A DNA stretch of 64,000 bases, taken from the NCBI RefSeq assembly GCF_001644665.1, contig NZ_CP011393.1, forward strand, positions 1-64,000, written 5' to 3'. Shown here piece after piece: positions 37,243 through 48,169 of this stretch. The translations under genes and the position numbers were made by a program. The notes under the pieces were generated by a model. That model ran no database searches, was not told the DNA's origin, and was given only the letters and a program-made list of their open reading frames with translations. Each line of letters begins with the position of its first letter. Within the stretch, counting starts at the first letter, position 1. Origin of the DNA: Fervidobacterium pennivorans (GTDB lineage Bacteria; Thermotogota; Thermotogae; Thermotogales; Fervidobacteriaceae).

Positions 37243-39918
37243 TTATCGATTCGTATTTTCAGAAACTTCTGCTTTATTTATTTTATTTTGAGTTTCTTCG
37301 AATATCTTTTCAACAGTCAAAATTTCATCAAGATTTGGGTTATCCAATTTCATCGCATATAACGTTTCAAGAATTTCGTTTATAACCGGACCTGATTTAA
37401 GGTTGAATTTCTCCATAACGTATTTTCCGGTGACTTTTTCGAGTTTCGTATTGAGAATGGCATCGATGTACCTTAGAAGGTATTGTTGACCTTCGTCGTC
37501 TAAGTATGCCGAAAGATGGATAAATATATAAGGATTGCCCTTGCCAATTACCTTGTAAATATCTGAAAAACTCAGTTGGGATTCAATCATTGATTTCAGT
37601 GGTAACATCATATTCTCAGTGAATTTCAGACTCTCTATGAACTTCTTTGGATATCCGTAACGATTTCTCATAAAATCTAACGTTTCCTTGTCGTAAAATT
37701 CCAAGAGCACAGTTGATATCGCATAGAAATCGCTTATATTCTGATACCTCTGCTTAACCAACGGCAAAAATCTGAAAACTCTTTCCAACTTCTCGTCCAT
37801 CGTGGGTGTGTAGTACGTTTTTGGAAAGATATGTTTCAAAATGCCAAGTTCTGCCAAGCGCCTTATCGCAATTAAAGGCTGCCTTTCTTCCAATATTTTC
37901 TCTATCTCCTGTCTTATCCTTGCACCAGATACCCTTTCTAAGTAATTTGCTTCTAAGTTTCTTTTCAAAATCTCGAGCGTATGCTCTTCTATTTTGAAGT
38001 TGTACCTTGATTCAAATCTAACAGCTCGAATCATCCGTGTTGGATCTTCGATGAAGCTAAGGTTGTGCAAAATTCTAATGATGCCTTCTTCCAAGTCCTT
38101 CTGACAGTTGAAGAAGTCATAAAGTACACCGAACTCATTAGGATTTAATTTTATAGCCATCGCATTTATCGTGAAATCTCTTCTGTAAAGGTCTTTCTTT
38201 ATCGTGCTCACATCAACTTGTGGTAATTCTCCAGGTTTCTCATAGTATTCTGTTCGAGCTGTAGCTACGTCTATTTTGAACCCATCTTTGAAAACAAGCG
38301 TTGCTGTGTAAAATTTCTCGTACGGAACAACAATCGCGTCGAGCTGCTTCCCAACGTACTTTGCAAATTCTATTCCGTTCCCTTCCACTACTACGTCGAT
38401 GTCGTAGTTTGGAATATTCAAAAGCAAATCCCTAACAAATCCTCCAACCACGTAAACAGGCATTTTTATTTCATTTCCGTACACACCGATGAGTCTTAAT
38501 AAATTGATAATCCTTCTATCGAGTCTTTCATAGATAATCTCGGTAATGTTTTTGAAATTAAAGCTGGGTTCGTGTTCTTGAGACGTTTGCACAAGCTGTT
38601 TTTGACTTGCCCTTATGATATCGGACCTTGTAACTATTCCAACGAGTATATTGTTTTCATCCAAAATCGGAATTCTTCCAACATCGTGTTCAATCATGAG
38701 TTTTTTTAGAGTACTCACGGGTGTATCTGTTTTTGCCGTGATAAGTTTCGAAGTCATCACCGATTTTACGGGTCTTTTACCTAGACCATGGTTAATTGCC
38801 TTTTCTATTGTTTTTTTAGTTACGATTCCAACAAGTCGGTCTCCTTCAACAATCGGTATGCCATTATGACCTGTTACTTCCATTATTTTATTCACCTGTT
38901 CTATAGTCTCAAAAGCCAAAGCTGTTCTAACAGGAGAAGACATTATATCTTTTGCCTTGAGGCCTGAGGAAATATACTTTGGAAGCAGGCTCAACACTTT
39001 GTGTATAACCTCTTCAACGGCCACCATCGAAAGAGTAGCGGAAGCTGCTTGCCTGTGCCCACCGCCTCCAAACTCACTTACCAATCCTCTTATGTCCACG
39101 TCAGGTGATTTCGTCCTTCCTACAATAAAGACTTTCTTACCCATTCTCACCACAGTGATGAGTGTTTCTGGTTCTTGTGCATACCAGTATTTTGCAACGA
39201 CTGCTGAAAGCCCACCTATGAATTTTTCGGTTTCTGCATACGTGATTGTGATTACATGATTGTCAATTGTATAAACTTGTGTATTCTGCAGAAGATTTTG
39301 GAGCAGTAACTTCTGGTCAATTGTCAGGTCGAATTTCACGTATTCGGCTACTATCTCTACTTCCAACCCATGTTCGAATAAATACCTTATCGCATCAATA
39401 TCATCTAAAGTAGTACTTGAAAATAACAAGCTACCCGTGTCCTCGTATATACCGATTCCAAGTAACGTTGACTCCATTTTATTTGGTTTGATTCCACGTT
39501 CCTTCATCATTTTTGTTACTATACTTGTAGCCGCACCTGACTGCTGGATAATTTTGGTGACGTTGTAAGCTGCATTATTAACTGTGCTTTCTGAATCTTC
39601 ATCACTTCTGATATCCGGGTGGTGGTCAACTATCGTTATTTTGGCACCAGGCTTAAGTTTTCTTTTTATCTCATCACCAATTCTCTCCAGTCCAGGAGTA
39701 TCGACGATAATTAACTCTTCTATTCCCTCCTCAACTTTCGCAATTTGCTCACTTGTTAAATAAGGGAACGCATCCTCGTACAATCGGAGGTATTCTTTGA
39801 GATTTTGCATTGGAACCCCTGAGATGACAATTTCAAAATCGGGATGGAGTTTTTTCATTCCCACGCAAGAAGCAAAACCATCGAAATCAGGATTATTGTG
39901 GGTGGTTATAACCTTCAA
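37243..39918 (-). CDS. Four-domain tRNA nucleotidyltransferase (DHH - CBS - CBS - polyA polymerase/CCA)
   Basis: 891 aa. Residues 1-310: DHH phosphoesterase domain (HNNPDFDG, IVDHHPD, and the DHHA1 GGGGHRQAAS motif). Residues about 320-440: two CBS domains (KDIMSSPV and KSVMTSKL). Residues about 475-870: class II nucleotidyltransferase with VVGGFVRDLLL, the metal-binding DIDVVV, and RRDFTINAMAI. The last domain adds or repairs CCA ends of tRNA, or may split A-adding and CC-adding roles with another enzyme; the DHH part may have exonuclease or cyclic-nucleotide phosphodiesterase activity. This arrangement is known in Thermotogae and Aquificae. Overlaps the metallophosphoesterase by 4 bases. 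Confidence 0.9.
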   Translation of the reverse strand: MKVITTHNNPDFDGFASCVGMKKLHPDFEIVISGVPMQNLKEYLRLYEDAFPYLTSEQIAKVEEGIEELIIVDTPGLERIGDEIKRKLKPGAKITIVDHHPDIRSDEDSESTVNNAAYNVTKIIQQSGAATSIVTKMMKERGIKPNKMESTLLGIGIYEDTGSLLFSSTTLDDIDAIRYLFEHGLEVEIVAEYVKFDLTIDQKLLLQNLLQNTQVYTIDNHVITITYAETEKFIGGLSAVVAKYWYAQEPETLITVVRMGKKVFIVGRTKSPDVDIRGLVSEFGGGGHRQAASATLSMVAVEEVIHKVLSLLPKYISSGLKAKDIMSSPVRTALAFETIEQVNKIMEVTGHNGIPIVEGDRLVGIVTKKTIEKAINHGLGKRPVKSVMTSKLITAKTDTPVSTLKKLMIEHDVGRIPILDENNILVGIVTRSDIIRASQKQLVQTSQEHEPSFNFKNITEIIYERLDRRIINLLRLIGVYGNEIKMPVYVVGGFVRDLLLNIPNYDIDVVVEGNGIEFAKYVGKQLDAIVVPYEKFYTATLVFKDGFKIDVATARTEYYEKPGELPQVDVSTIKKDLYRRDFTINAMAIKLNPNEFGVLYDFFNCQKDLEEGIIRILHNLSFIEDPTRMIRAVRFESRYNFKIEEHTLEILKRNLEANYLERVSGARIRQEIEKILEERQPLIAIRRLAELGILKHIFPKTYYTPTMDEKLERVFRFLPLVKQRYQNISDFYAISTVLLEFYDKETLDFMRNRYGYPKKFIESLKFTENMMLPLKSMIESQLSFSDIYKVIGKGNPYIFIHLSAYLDDEGQQYLLRYIDAILNTKLEKVTGKYVMEKFNLKSGPVINEILETLYAMKLDNPNLDEILTVEKIFEETQNKINKAEVSENTNR

Positions 39919-41108
39919 CTAATCACTTCCTTTTTCCTAAGCTTGTTAACAGAGCCTGTAATAATCTCTATTTCTCCAGAATTTTCAACACGTGCTATGG
40001 CGTAAAATATCTCAAAGTATCTTTGAAAGATATTCCTTGATTTTCTCTCAACTACTGGTTTCCAAGAACCACAGTTAACATAGAATTTCACATCATTTTT
40101 TATCTTAATCAGCTCAAAACCTGGCTTATGGTTATGTCCCATAACAATTCCTTGTATATCTTTAAGGTATTGAGTCCCAATTGCGTTACCTTTATCCAAA
40201 TACCCATCCATATTCCTGAAAAGCCATCCTGGTTCTTCAAATATCTTAACTGCCGCCTTTTTTAGATAATCGGTTTTCTTTAAGTTTCTGGTCTTCATAA
40301 CAGCACGTACTAATAGTTCGCCCAGTTTTATACCACCAATTTTGTTCAAAAAGAGTATCGATAACTTACTCAAGAACGGATAATTCTTTTTCATCCAGTA
40401 TTTAGCTTCTTCCTCACGCATCATTGTTATAAAATTGTCTATCCACAATTTAAGCAAGTCAACACTCGTCTCATACACCTTTGAGATTTGTTCGAGCCAT
40501 TGGAAAACGTCAAGGGTAGGTCTAACATTATCGTAATCACTAACCACATCGTCAGGTAAGTATTCTTTCAAGACATCGTCGAAGTTTACCATCATATACC
40601 TTGATATAAAATCCCCAAGCGGTGGTATTATCTCGCCGTTTACTTCCAAAAACCTGTTGATAGCATCGAATTGGTTACCGTGAACTGCCAGGATGTGTGT
40701 TTGTTCATCATAGTAATACGGAACGATTTCCAAATTCTTTATTCGTTCTTTCAAGTTTTCTTGCAATTTTTGGTTTTTCAAAATATAATAATCATGGTTA
40801 CCAATTACGTATTTAATCTTCCCCTTGAATTTTGATAGGGCTTCGAATACCTTTGGATGAGCACGTTCTATAAGTGTTATGAGCTTCCCGTCGAGTGAAT
40901 GAACAATCTCCCAGAACGGTTTTAAACCTGCATGACGAACTATTTCGGATTCGAGAATTTCAAATCCGTCACCTACGATTACAAGCTCTGGGTTTTCCAA
41001 ATCATTCCACTCGTTTATGAAATTGTTGAAAAGCTCATCTTGGCTGAAATCATCTTTACTATTCCCATCACCGATGTGTAAGTCACTTATGAATATTATG
41101 TTTCTCAA
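39915..41108 (-). CDS. Calcineurin-like metallophosphoesterase
   Basis: 397 aa. Metal-binding blocks in order: SDLHIGDG (residues 7-14), VGDGFEI (GDxxE-type), GNHDYY, HGNQFD, and MGHNHKPGFE. The architecture resembles UDP-2,3-diacylglucosamine pyrophosphohydrolase-like phosphoesterases, although Thermotogae lack typical LPS, so the substrate is open. No signal peptide. Translationally coupled to the CCA enzyme gene (4-base overlap). Confidence 0.85.
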   Translation of the reverse strand: MRNIIFISDLHIGDGNSKDDFSQDELFNNFINEWNDLENPELVIVGDGFEILESEIVRHAGLKPFWEIVHSLDGKLITLIERAHPKVFEALSKFKGKIKYVIGNHDYYILKNQKLQENLKERIKNLEIVPYYYDEQTHILAVHGNQFDAINRFLEVNGEIIPPLGDFISRYMMVNFDDVLKEYLPDDVVSDYDNVRPTLDVFQWLEQISKVYETSVDLLKLWIDNFITMMREEEAKYWMKKNYPFLSKLSILFLNKIGGIKLGELLVRAVMKTRNLKKTDYLKKAAVKIFEEPGWLFRNMDGYLDKGNAIGTQYLKDIQGIVMGHNHKPGFELIKIKNDVKFYVNCGSWKPVVERKSRNIFQRYFEIFYAIARVENSGEIEIITGSVNKLRKKEVIS

Positions 41109-41157
41109 CGCTCAGCCTCAACCCCTTTTACACTTGAAGACTCACCACGTGTATTTT

Positions 41158-41994
41158 TCAAAACTCAAACACTCTTTCAGGATGAACATACAAAATCTTT
41201 GTGCCGGGAATTTGCATTTTCCTAATGACCTTTTCTATGCTCCTTATGTACCTTGAGGATATGTGATACAAAATGAGTGTTTGAACGTTTGCATCTTGAA
41301 CGAGCTCTATCACTTCGTCCAAAGAGGCATGGTTGTTGAATTTCCTATCTTCTTTTTTCAAAAAGGTACACTCATGAAAGAGAATTTCTGTATCTGCTAC
41401 ATCTTCCTTTTTTAGTAAAATGGTGTCACCAGATATGGTGAGAATTTTCTTTTCATAAGTTTCCGTTACACTCTCGCTTCCGTATGATTTTACAAGCCTT
41501 GTTATTTCTTCTTTCGGAAGGTTTCTGTATTCTTCCTTCAATCTCCTGCGGACTTCGATTAGGTGATATCCAAAAGCTGTTTCACTGTAGGTATGAACGA
41601 CACTGAATGGTTTTATGTAACGATTAGTTGTTGTCGAATTTCTCAAAAACACCTTTTCTCCATCTTTCAATGGGACAAAATCAAGTTTGAACCGTAGCTC
41701 GCTATTTGCTTTCCTAAGGAAGTCCGCATATAATTCAATTCCCTTGTTACCAGAAGGATAATAAACGGTCAGAGGTTTTTCTCTATCTCCCATTGCGTTG
41801 TTTCTGGTATTGATTATTGACCATAAGCCTGCTATATGGTCGACGTGTCCATGCGTTAAAAACACGTGTCTAACCGCATAAATTTTGTTTGTTAGCATCG
41901 TTGCGACGCCTTCACCAGCATCGAAAAGAATGCGCTCAGGTGAATAATAAATCCACGTGGAATAGAGTGCCTTGGAAAAAGCTATTATATTCAT
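41158..41994 (-). CDS. rnz: Ribonuclease Z (Thermotoga type)
   Basis: 278 aa. Endonuclease that matures tRNA 3' ends; beta-lactamase fold with THGHVDHIAGLW binding two zincs, SGDT and HECTF carrying further ligands, and LYHISSRY near the end. It closely matches my memory of the T. maritima enzyme (FSKALYSTWIYYSPERILFD, NNAMGDREKP), a form with a short exosite that cuts after an encoded CCA. Fits the encoded CCA of all three tRNAs here. Start at ATG 41994 follows that family; the frame begins earlier with a TTG overlapping GGAG. Confidence 0.92.
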   Translation of the reverse strand: MNIIAFSKALYSTWIYYSPERILFDAGEGVATMLTNKIYAVRHVFLTHGHVDHIAGLWSIINTRNNAMGDREKPLTVYYPSGNKGIELYADFLRKANSELRFKLDFVPLKDGEKVFLRNSTTTNRYIKPFSVVHTYSETAFGYHLIEVRRRLKEEYRNLPKEEITRLVKSYGSESVTETYEKKILTISGDTILLKKEDVADTEILFHECTFLKKEDRKFNNHASLDEVIELVQDANVQTLILYHISSRYIRSIEKVIRKMQIPGTKILYVHPERVFEF

Positions 41995-42030
41995 ATTTCG
42001 ACTCTTCAACTCCTTTTTGCATGAGCTTTC

Positions 42031-42483
42031 TTAATCTTCGCTCTTTACTACCTCCACCTTTATCTTTCCAGAAACACCGCCTGGTAGTTTAACGACTACG
42101 TCATAAAGCCCCACGCTTTTTATATTAGATTCAAGAGATATCCATCTTTTATCAAATTCCTTTCCTAACACCTTTTCTATCTCTTCTGCGATGTTTGAAT
42201 TGGTCAGTGAGCCAAATAATTTGCCACCTTCTCCAGCTTTTACTTTGATTTTGAAAACATGCTTTTGAAGTTCGGAAAGCAGTTCTTCACTTGCCTTTCT
42301 TTGTTCTTCTTGTCTTTTTCTCTCCTCTTCTTTTTGCCTTTCCAACTCCTTAATAACCTCTGGTGTAGCTTCTTTAGCTAAACCTTTTGGGATAAGGAAG
42401 TTCCTTGCATATCCATCAGAGACATTGACAATTTGTCCCTTCTTGCCAAGTTTGGGAACATCCTGCATTAGAACAATTTTCAT
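42031..42483 (-). CDS. rplI: 50S ribosomal protein L9
   Basis: 150 aa. Long-helix protein of the L1 stalk side. [36 protein letters not shown] (given in part) is the N-terminal signature; a charged helix links to a C-terminal domain with [28 protein letters not shown] precedes the ATG. Confidence 0.97.
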   Translation of the reverse strand: MKIVLMQDVPKLGKKGQIVNVSDGYARNFLIPKGLAKEATPEVIKELERQKEEERKRQEEQRKASEELLSELQKHVFKIKVKAGEGGKLFGSLTNSNIAEEIEKVLGKEFDKRWISLESNIKSVGLYDVVVKLPGGVSGKIKVEVVKSED

Positions 42484-42526
42484 ACACGATTTACCTCCTT
42501 TTTTCTAGTCTTGTCACTTACCTTGC

Positions 42527-43345
42527 TTAACCCCTCTTGTTCACTATCAAATACCTATCTTTCCCTGCGAGGTCTTTCAACACCTCACCACCTGTTAGTG
42601 CTTTCAACTTCTCGCCTTGGTCTTCACCTATCTCCATTATAACAATTTTACCTGAGGTTTCGTAACGTTTGAAGAATTCTTTGTAAAACTCCAATCCATC
42701 TTCACCACCGAAAAGTGCTTCTTGTGGCTCAAATTCAAGTTCTTTTTGAAGTTGCGTACCTTTTCTCACATATGGTGGATTGGAAACTATAATATCTATA
42801 CTATCCCAATCATCCTTGAAAGGTTCTGCGTATTCCCCTAATCTAAAATCGCATTTTATTGAGTATCGCATTGCATTCTTCCTTGCCAACGCTATAGCCT
42901 TTTCGTTTACATCTGTTCCAAAAACCTCCACTCCTAGTGCGGAAAGCTCTTTGTCATTAGTGCATTCTAAGGCTATCGTTATCGCAATAACTCCACTCCC
43001 AACTCCGATATCCAAAACTTTTCTCAGCTTGTACTTTCTTATGTATTCCAAACTCAACTCAACAAGCCCTTCCGTTTCCCACCTGGGAATGAGAACGCCT
43101 TCTTCTATGTAGAAAGTCCTACCGTAGAACTCGACTTCTCCTATGATATATTGGAGTGGGTATCCTGTGAGTCGCTTTTCAAACAGTGTTATTACAGACT
43201 CAAGGAACTCCTCTGGACATTCGTCATAGAAATGTGCAATTACGTATTCTTTTTTCTTTCCTAGCACTTTTGCAATCAAAAGAAGAGCCTCCCGCTCGGG
43301 AAGCCCTTTGTCTTTGTAAGCCTGCACGATTTGAGAAAATTTCAT
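42527..43345 (-). CDS. prmC: Release factor glutamine methyltransferase
   Basis: 272 aa. Methylates the Gln of the GGQ motif in release factors using SAM. N-terminal helical domain, then LDIGVGSGVIAITIALE (SAM motif I) and the substrate-binding VSNPPYVRKG. PLQYIIGEVEFYGRTFYI and LIPRWETE are family-specific. The release-factor gene itself is not adjacent. Confidence 0.95.
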   Translation of the reverse strand: MKFSQIVQAYKDKGLPEREALLLIAKVLGKKKEYVIAHFYDECPEEFLESVITLFEKRLTGYPLQYIIGEVEFYGRTFYIEEGVLIPRWETEGLVELSLEYIRKYKLRKVLDIGVGSGVIAITIALECTNDKELSALGVEVFGTDVNEKAIALARKNAMRYSIKCDFRLGEYAEPFKDDWDSIDIIVSNPPYVRKGTQLQKELEFEPQEALFGGEDGLEFYKEFFKRYETSGKIVIMEIGEDQGEKLKALTGGEVLKDLAGKDRYLIVNKRG

Positions 43346-43402
43346 AGGGACTTCTCAACACTTGAAATTCTGAATTTGAATACAGGTCTACGGCGTGCTT
43401 TA

Positions 43403-43711
43403 CTAAATCCCGAGTTGTTTTCGTATGATAGGGTCTATCCTATCTGGTGTCCATGGTGGGTCAAATGTTAACTCGACTTCAACATTGTTCACGCCTTCGA
43501 TTGTTCTTATTTTCATCTCTGCATCGCTCATAATCCCACCAGCAAGTGGACACATAGGGGTTGTCATCGTCATAAGCACTTTGACGTTGTTTTGGTCATC
43601 GACCTGGATATCGTAAACAAGACCAAGTGTTACTACGTCAAGTCCTATTTCCCAATCAATGACCTCTTTAAGCTTGTTCCACACCGCTGTTTTCAATTCT
43701 TCTTTTGTCAT
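43403..43711 (-). CDS. DUF59/MIP18 family iron-sulfur cluster assembly-type protein
   Basis: 102 aa. Metal-sulfur cluster biosynthesis family (SufT/PaaD-like): VTLGLVYDIQVD and MTMTTPMCPLAGGIM with the single conserved Cys, then VELTFDPPWTPDRI. Probably helps Fe-S protein maturation in the cytoplasm; the partner is unknown. Overlaps glmM by 4 bases. Confidence 0.88.
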   Translation of the reverse strand: MTKEELKTAVWNKLKEVIDWEIGLDVVTLGLVYDIQVDDQNNVKVLMTMTTPMCPLAGGIMSDAEMKIRTIEGVNNVEVELTFDPPWTPDRIDPIIRKQLGI

Positions 43712-45012
43712 GCGTTTTCCTCTCCTTTCACAAGTTCCTCTATCTTTCCAGCTATCTCATATGCCACGTTGTTGATATATTCTTCGTCCGGTCCCTGGAC
43801 AAAGACTCTGACAAGTGGTTCTGTCCCAGAAGGTCTGACAATTATATCGGTATCCTCTCGCTTGTATTTTTCAATAAGTTCTTTCACATCCTTGTGTTCC
43901 ACGACGAGTTTGTTTTTGCATTTGATATTAAGCATTACTTGTGGATAATCTGGAACCTCATCAGCTAATTCCGAAAGCTCCTTACCACTTAAAACCATAG
44001 TTCTTATCGTCTCCAACGCAGTTATTAACCCGTCACCTGTCGTAGACTTATCCAAGAAGATTATGTGCCCGCTTCTTTCACCACCAAGATTTGCTCCATG
44101 CTCAAGCATTTGTTCAAGGACGTATCTGTCCCCAACCTTAGCTCTCAGAAGCTTAACGCCGTGTTTTCTAAGGAAGACCTCGAGTCCCATATTGGAAAGT
44201 ACAGTTCCTACAACGATGTCGTTTTTCAATCGACCTTCGTTTTTCATTTGAACTGCGCACATTCCCATTATCTTATCCCCATGGACTTCCTGTTTTCTCT
44301 CATCTAACAAGATACACCTGTCAGCATCCCCATCGTGGAGTATCGCAAGATTGTGATTGGTCATCCGTTTCATGGCTTGTTCCGGGTTTGTAGAACCGCA
44401 ATCTACGTTTATATTATAACCATCCGGATTATTATTAATCACTTCTACTTTTGCTCCGAGTTGTTTTAAAACATAAGGTGTTGTTTCATACGCTGCTCCA
44501 TTTCCGGCATCAACCAATATCTTCAAACCTGACAAATCTAAATTTGGGAATTGTTGAATAACGTAGTTTGCATATTCCTCAAAAGCAAGCTTGTAGTCAA
44601 CTACGCAACCTATCTCACTGTAAGAAACATAATGAAGCTCTTTCATCCGTTTTTCCAAATTGTCCTCTACCTCATCTGGCAACTTAAAACCTTTCGAGAT
44701 AACCTTTAATCCATTGAATTCAGGAGGATTGTGTGAAGCAGAAATCATTACCCCTACGGCATCCTCGAGTTTGGTTATAATCGCCAGTGCAGGAGTTGGA
44801 AGCACACCACACCGGTAAACTGTTGCACCTGCAGCCGTCGCACCAGCTATAATAGCTGCTTCCAACATATCCCCACTTGCCCTTGTATCTTTGGCTATAA
44901 ATATCCTGTTGCTAACGTATTTTCCAAGCGCATTCCCCAACCTGAACGCTATTTCCGGAGTAAGCTCCTCGTTAACAACTCCCCTTATTCCATCTGTCCC
45001 AAACAGTTTCAT
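43708..45012 (-). CDS. glmM: Phosphoglucosamine mutase
   Basis: 434 aa. Converts glucosamine-6-phosphate to glucosamine-1-phosphate for peptidoglycan precursors. FGTDGIRG start, the phosphoserine loop MISASHNPPEFNGLK, the metal loop DGDADRCILLD and the RPSGTEPLVRVFV phosphate-binding motif are all present. Start ATG 45012 follows GGGAGGACTTCTT. Confidence 0.95.
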   Translation of the reverse strand: MKLFGTDGIRGVVNEELTPEIAFRLGNALGKYVSNRIFIAKDTRASGDMLEAAIIAGATAAGATVYRCGVLPTPALAIITKLEDAVGVMISASHNPPEFNGLKVISKGFKLPDEVEDNLEKRMKELHYVSYSEIGCVVDYKLAFEEYANYVIQQFPNLDLSGLKILVDAGNGAAYETTPYVLKQLGAKVEVINNNPDGYNINVDCGSTNPEQAMKRMTNHNLAILHDGDADRCILLDERKQEVHGDKIMGMCAVQMKNEGRLKNDIVVGTVLSNMGLEVFLRKHGVKLLRAKVGDRYVLEQMLEHGANLGGERSGHIIFLDKSTTGDGLITALETIRTMVLSGKELSELADEVPDYPQVMLNIKCKNKLVVEHKDVKELIEKYKREDTDIIVRPSGTEPLVRVFVQGPDEEYINNVAYEIAGKIEELVKGEENA

Positions 45013-45049
45013 AAGAAGTCCTCCCTTGAACATATTTTCATTTGTTGTA

Positions 45050-45724
45050 TCACCTACTTCCAGTCTCGCGAGGAACTAGTGATTTTATCCATTCTACAAA
45101 CGCAGGATAATTTCTTGTTTGAACATATATTCTCCCAGGTCCTGTAAAATCGCAGACAAGACCTTCACCACCAAAAAGTGTAGACTTTATCCCGCCAAAA
45201 GTTCTAACACTGTAGTTAACACTCCCATCAAAGGCTACGACGTGTCCCGTATCAATTGTTATCTTTTCCCCAACTTGCAATTCTAGTATCTTGATAGCCC
45301 CAAAGGAAGAAATGGCAGCATCACCGTATCCTTGAAGCTTAAGCAAGAATATTCCTTCACCTGCAAAGAAGGATTTAAAACCTCCGAATGAAACATCTAA
45401 ATCCACCTGAGCATCACAAGCCAAAAATGATGTTGACTGAACAAATAATGTACCATTCACATGAACGGTCTCTATATCACCAGGCAATTCTGGAGCTATA
45501 CCAATTTCTCCGTCACCGGATGAATAATACGTGTTCATGAAAAAGCTTTCCCCACCAAGAACAGCTCGTTTCAAAGCTTTCCAAACACCACCTGTCGACG
45601 TTTCAACATTAACAGGGCCCTTCATATAAACCATCGCACCAGGTTCTACCTTTACTCGTTCACCAGGTCCAAGATATACTTTCAAGAGTGCATAACTACC
45701 TCTAAATTCTATCTCGCCTCTCAT
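45050..45724 (-). CDS. AIM24/TIGR00266 family protein
   Basis: 224 aa. Beta-rich, with repeated Gly-rich turns: [55 protein letters not shown]. The family has no settled biochemical role. No signal peptide. Its start overlaps the pyrR stop by 4 bases. Confidence 0.8.
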   Translation of the reverse strand: MRGEIEFRGSYALLKVYLGPGERVKVEPGAMVYMKGPVNVETSTGGVWKALKRAVLGGESFFMNTYYSSGDGEIGIAPELPGDIETVHVNGTLFVQSTSFLACDAQVDLDVSFGGFKSFFAGEGIFLLKLQGYGDAAISSFGAIKILELQVGEKITIDTGHVVAFDGSVNYSVRTFGGIKSTLFGGEGLVCDFTGPGRIYVQTRNYPAFVEWIKSLVPRETGSR

Positions 45725-46257
45725 ACATCTTCCCCCACTTTCAATATATAAACGCCGTCTTCACCATCAACCTCTTTCAACCTGACTTTGACAATTTCCA
45801 ATTCTTTTGAACTTGGAATATTCTTACCTACGTAATCTGGTCGTATTGGAAACTCCCTATGTCCTCTATCGATAAGTACAGCAAGCTGAATGGATTTTGG
45901 TCTACCACGCGAGATAATAGCATCCATTGCCGCCCTAACCGTTCTACCTGTAAAAAGGACATCATCAACAAGAACTACCTTTTTGCCTTGCAAACTGAAA
46001 TTTATGATACTCTTATCTTCTTCCTTTGAAGTTCTCTTTTCATCATCTCTAAACGGTGCAACATCTAATGCTCCAACAGGTAATTCCGCACCTTCTATCA
46101 TCGATATATTTTTAGCTATCCTCTTAGCAAGATACCATCCGCGTGTGATGATACCTATAATGACCAAATCTTCGGCACCTTTGTTCTTTTCCAAAATCTC
46201 GTGTGATATACGCATCAACGACCTTCTTATATCATCTTCACCGAGTATTTTCACCAT
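45721..46257 (-). CDS. pyrR: PyrR bifunctional regulator/uracil phosphoribosyltransferase
   Basis: 178 aa. Binds pyr mRNA in a UMP-dependent way and may make UMP from uracil and PRPP. The PRPP-binding motif is [17 protein letters not shown], and [17 protein letters not shown] and [19 protein letters not shown] are diagnostic. No pyr biosynthesis genes are near, and I saw no clear PyrR-binding leader in this window. Confidence 0.93.
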   Translation of the reverse strand: MVKILGEDDIRRSLMRISHEILEKNKGAEDLVIIGIITRGWYLAKRIAKNISMIEGAELPVGALDVAPFRDDEKRTSKEEDKSIINFSLQGKKVVLVDDVLFTGRTVRAAMDAIISRGRPKSIQLAVLIDRGHREFPIRPDYVGKNIPSSKELEIVKVRLKEVDGEDGVYILKVGEDV

Positions 46258-46296
46258 GCTTTCTCACTTCCCGTATCTGCATATTTATCTTATGTC

Positions 46297-47070
46297 TTAC
46301 ATATTGAATGCAAAGGTTATCTTCAGTCCGTATTTTGATTTCAGTTCTTCGTAATTTGAAATATTCTCGCTTAGGTTGTAAAAACCGCTTAGTTCAAATA
46401 TGTAGTTATCAACTATCACATTAGTCTTACCATAGATACTGTGGTATAGCGTTCCACCCGACAATGAATACACTGGCACGTATGAAAAAATTATTTCGTT
46501 GAAAGGTGCTATTTTAGATATGGCTATGCCCAATGTGAATCTCAAATAATCAACCCCGATGTTACTGACACCAATCTTCACGCCAGTTTGATTTGTTACG
46601 GACTGGTTGAAGACCGCCTCCAAACTAGGTAAAGAGTTCTCTTGCTTTTCAGAATAGAGAACCAAGTTGTATACTGCAAAACTTAGAATTGAAGAATCCG
46701 ACACCTTGATTAATCCGCCTGCGTCCAAACTCAACATTTTTGCATCGAGTGGAAGTATTTTGAACTTAATATTCAGCGCATAGAATTTTGAAATATCCAC
46801 CAGTCTGTAATTGACAACACCAGTCGCATAGGTTGAATCCGTAGTGTAGCCAAGCTCTCCAAAAAGCGTCCGCTCTATTTGTCTCCAAAAAACTCCTAAA
46901 TTCCAACTCGCATGTTCCTGCACTGTGACCGAAAACGCAAACGAGCTATTACCAGATAAGAAATAGACAGGATTTTCATTAAAGTACGAGTATCCAATAG
47001 ATGCTAAAATTAGTAAAGACAAAACAACCACATTTTGGTAAAACTTACCCTTCTGAAGCTTGCTTTTCAT
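46297..47070 (-). CDS. Secreted beta-rich protein, possible outer-membrane barrel
   Basis: 257 aa. N-terminal hydrophobic segment ([17 protein letters not shown]) looks like a signal peptide. The rest alternates polar and hydrophobic stretches, such as [20 protein letters not shown], and ends ITFAFNM. Same general style as the gene at 3855-4667, but I cannot assign a family. It overlaps the tgt 3' end by 26 bases. Confidence 0.55.
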   Translation of the reverse strand: MKSKLQKGKFYQNVVVLSLLILASIGYSYFNENPVYFLSGNSSFAFSVTVQEHASWNLGVFWRQIERTLFGELGYTTDSTYATGVVNYRLVDISKFYALNIKFKILPLDAKMLSLDAGGLIKVSDSSILSFAVYNLVLYSEKQENSLPSLEAVFNQSVTNQTGVKIGVSNIGVDYLRFTLGIAISKIAPFNEIIFSYVPVYSLSGGTLYHSIYGKTNVIVDNYIFELSGFYNLSENISNYEELKSKYGLKITFAFNM

Positions 47071-48169
47071 ACGCCTTCTTCACCTTCTCTCGAAATTCGT
47101 AAAACGTTCCGTTTTCTATGCTTTCACGCATCTTTTCTCCAAATTCCATCATGAAATGTATATCGTGGATTGTTAGAAGTATCTGTCCCAATACTTCTTC
47201 TCTGTCAAAGAGATGCCTTATGTATCCTTTCGAAAAATTACGACATGTGTAACATGTGCAGTTTTCATCTATGGGCGTTTTGTCGTATTTGTATCTAGCT
47301 GAACGGATATTGAACTTTCCATTCCAAGTAACCGCAAGTCCATGCCGAGCAACTCGTGTTGGAAAGACACTGTCAAAGATATCAACGCCATTTGCTACCA
47401 AGTCAACCAACAAGTCCGGAGAACCACCGCCCATGAAATACCTGGGTTTATCTGAAGGCATTCTTGGACCTATAAACTCAACCATCTTTAACGTTACTTC
47501 GTGAGGTTCACCGACACTTAACCCACCTATAGCAAATCCATCGAAATCAAATTCGGTAATCTCTTTCAAACTCATCTCTCTGAGGTCTTCGTAAATAGCA
47601 CCTTGGATTATGCCAAAAATCGCTTGATGAGAAATCCGTCTCAAATGTTCCAAACTTCGCTTAGCCCATTTTGTTGTAAGCTTAACAGACCTTTTTGCCT
47701 CATCGTATCCATCCTTTGGGTCAGCACAATAATCAAATGCCATAACAATATCAGAACCAAGGGTAGCTTGTATCTCCATCGATAACTCTGGGGTTATATA
47801 ATGCCTTGAACCGTCTATTGGAGACATAATCCATACGCCATCGTCCGTAATCTTCTGACCCTTCTTGAGACTGAATACTTGAAAACCACCACTATCGGTT
47901 AAAATCGGTCTGTCCCAGTTCATGAAGTTGTGAAGTCCGCCAAATTCTCGGATGACATCTAATCCTGGTTTCAAATATAGGTGAAATGCATTCGAGAGAA
48001 TTATTTGAACGTTGTTTTCTTTTAATATATGCGGGGTTACCAACTTCACATTTGCGTTCGTACCAACCGGCATGAATGTAGGTGTTTCAACAATACCATG
48101 TGGGAGGTGCATCCTCCCACGTCTTGCGTTACCAACAGTTTTTAAAACTTCAAATCTTAGTGAACCCAT
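47045..48169 (-). CDS. tgt: tRNA-guanine (queuine) transglycosylase
   Basis: 374 aa. Replaces guanine 34 in GUN-anticodon tRNAs by preQ1. Catalytic Asp in [12 protein letters not shown] and [13 protein letters not shown], and the zinc site [17 protein letters not shown] with a downstream His (IHDIHF) are intact. Overlaps the cyclodeaminase-like gene by 20 bases. Confidence 0.96.
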   Translation of the reverse strand: MGSLRFEVLKTVGNARRGRMHLPHGIVETPTFMPVGTNANVKLVTPHILKENNVQIILSNAFHLYLKPGLDVIREFGGLHNFMNWDRPILTDSGGFQVFSLKKGQKITDDGVWIMSPIDGSRHYITPELSMEIQATLGSDIVMAFDYCADPKDGYDEAKRSVKLTTKWAKRSLEHLRRISHQAIFGIIQGAIYEDLREMSLKEITEFDFDGFAIGGLSVGEPHEVTLKMVEFIGPRMPSDKPRYFMGGGSPDLLVDLVANGVDIFDSVFPTRVARHGLAVTWNGKFNIRSARYKYDKTPIDENCTCYTCRNFSKGYIRHLFDREEVLGQILLTIHDIHFMMEFGEKMRESIENGTFYEFREKVKKAYEKQASEG

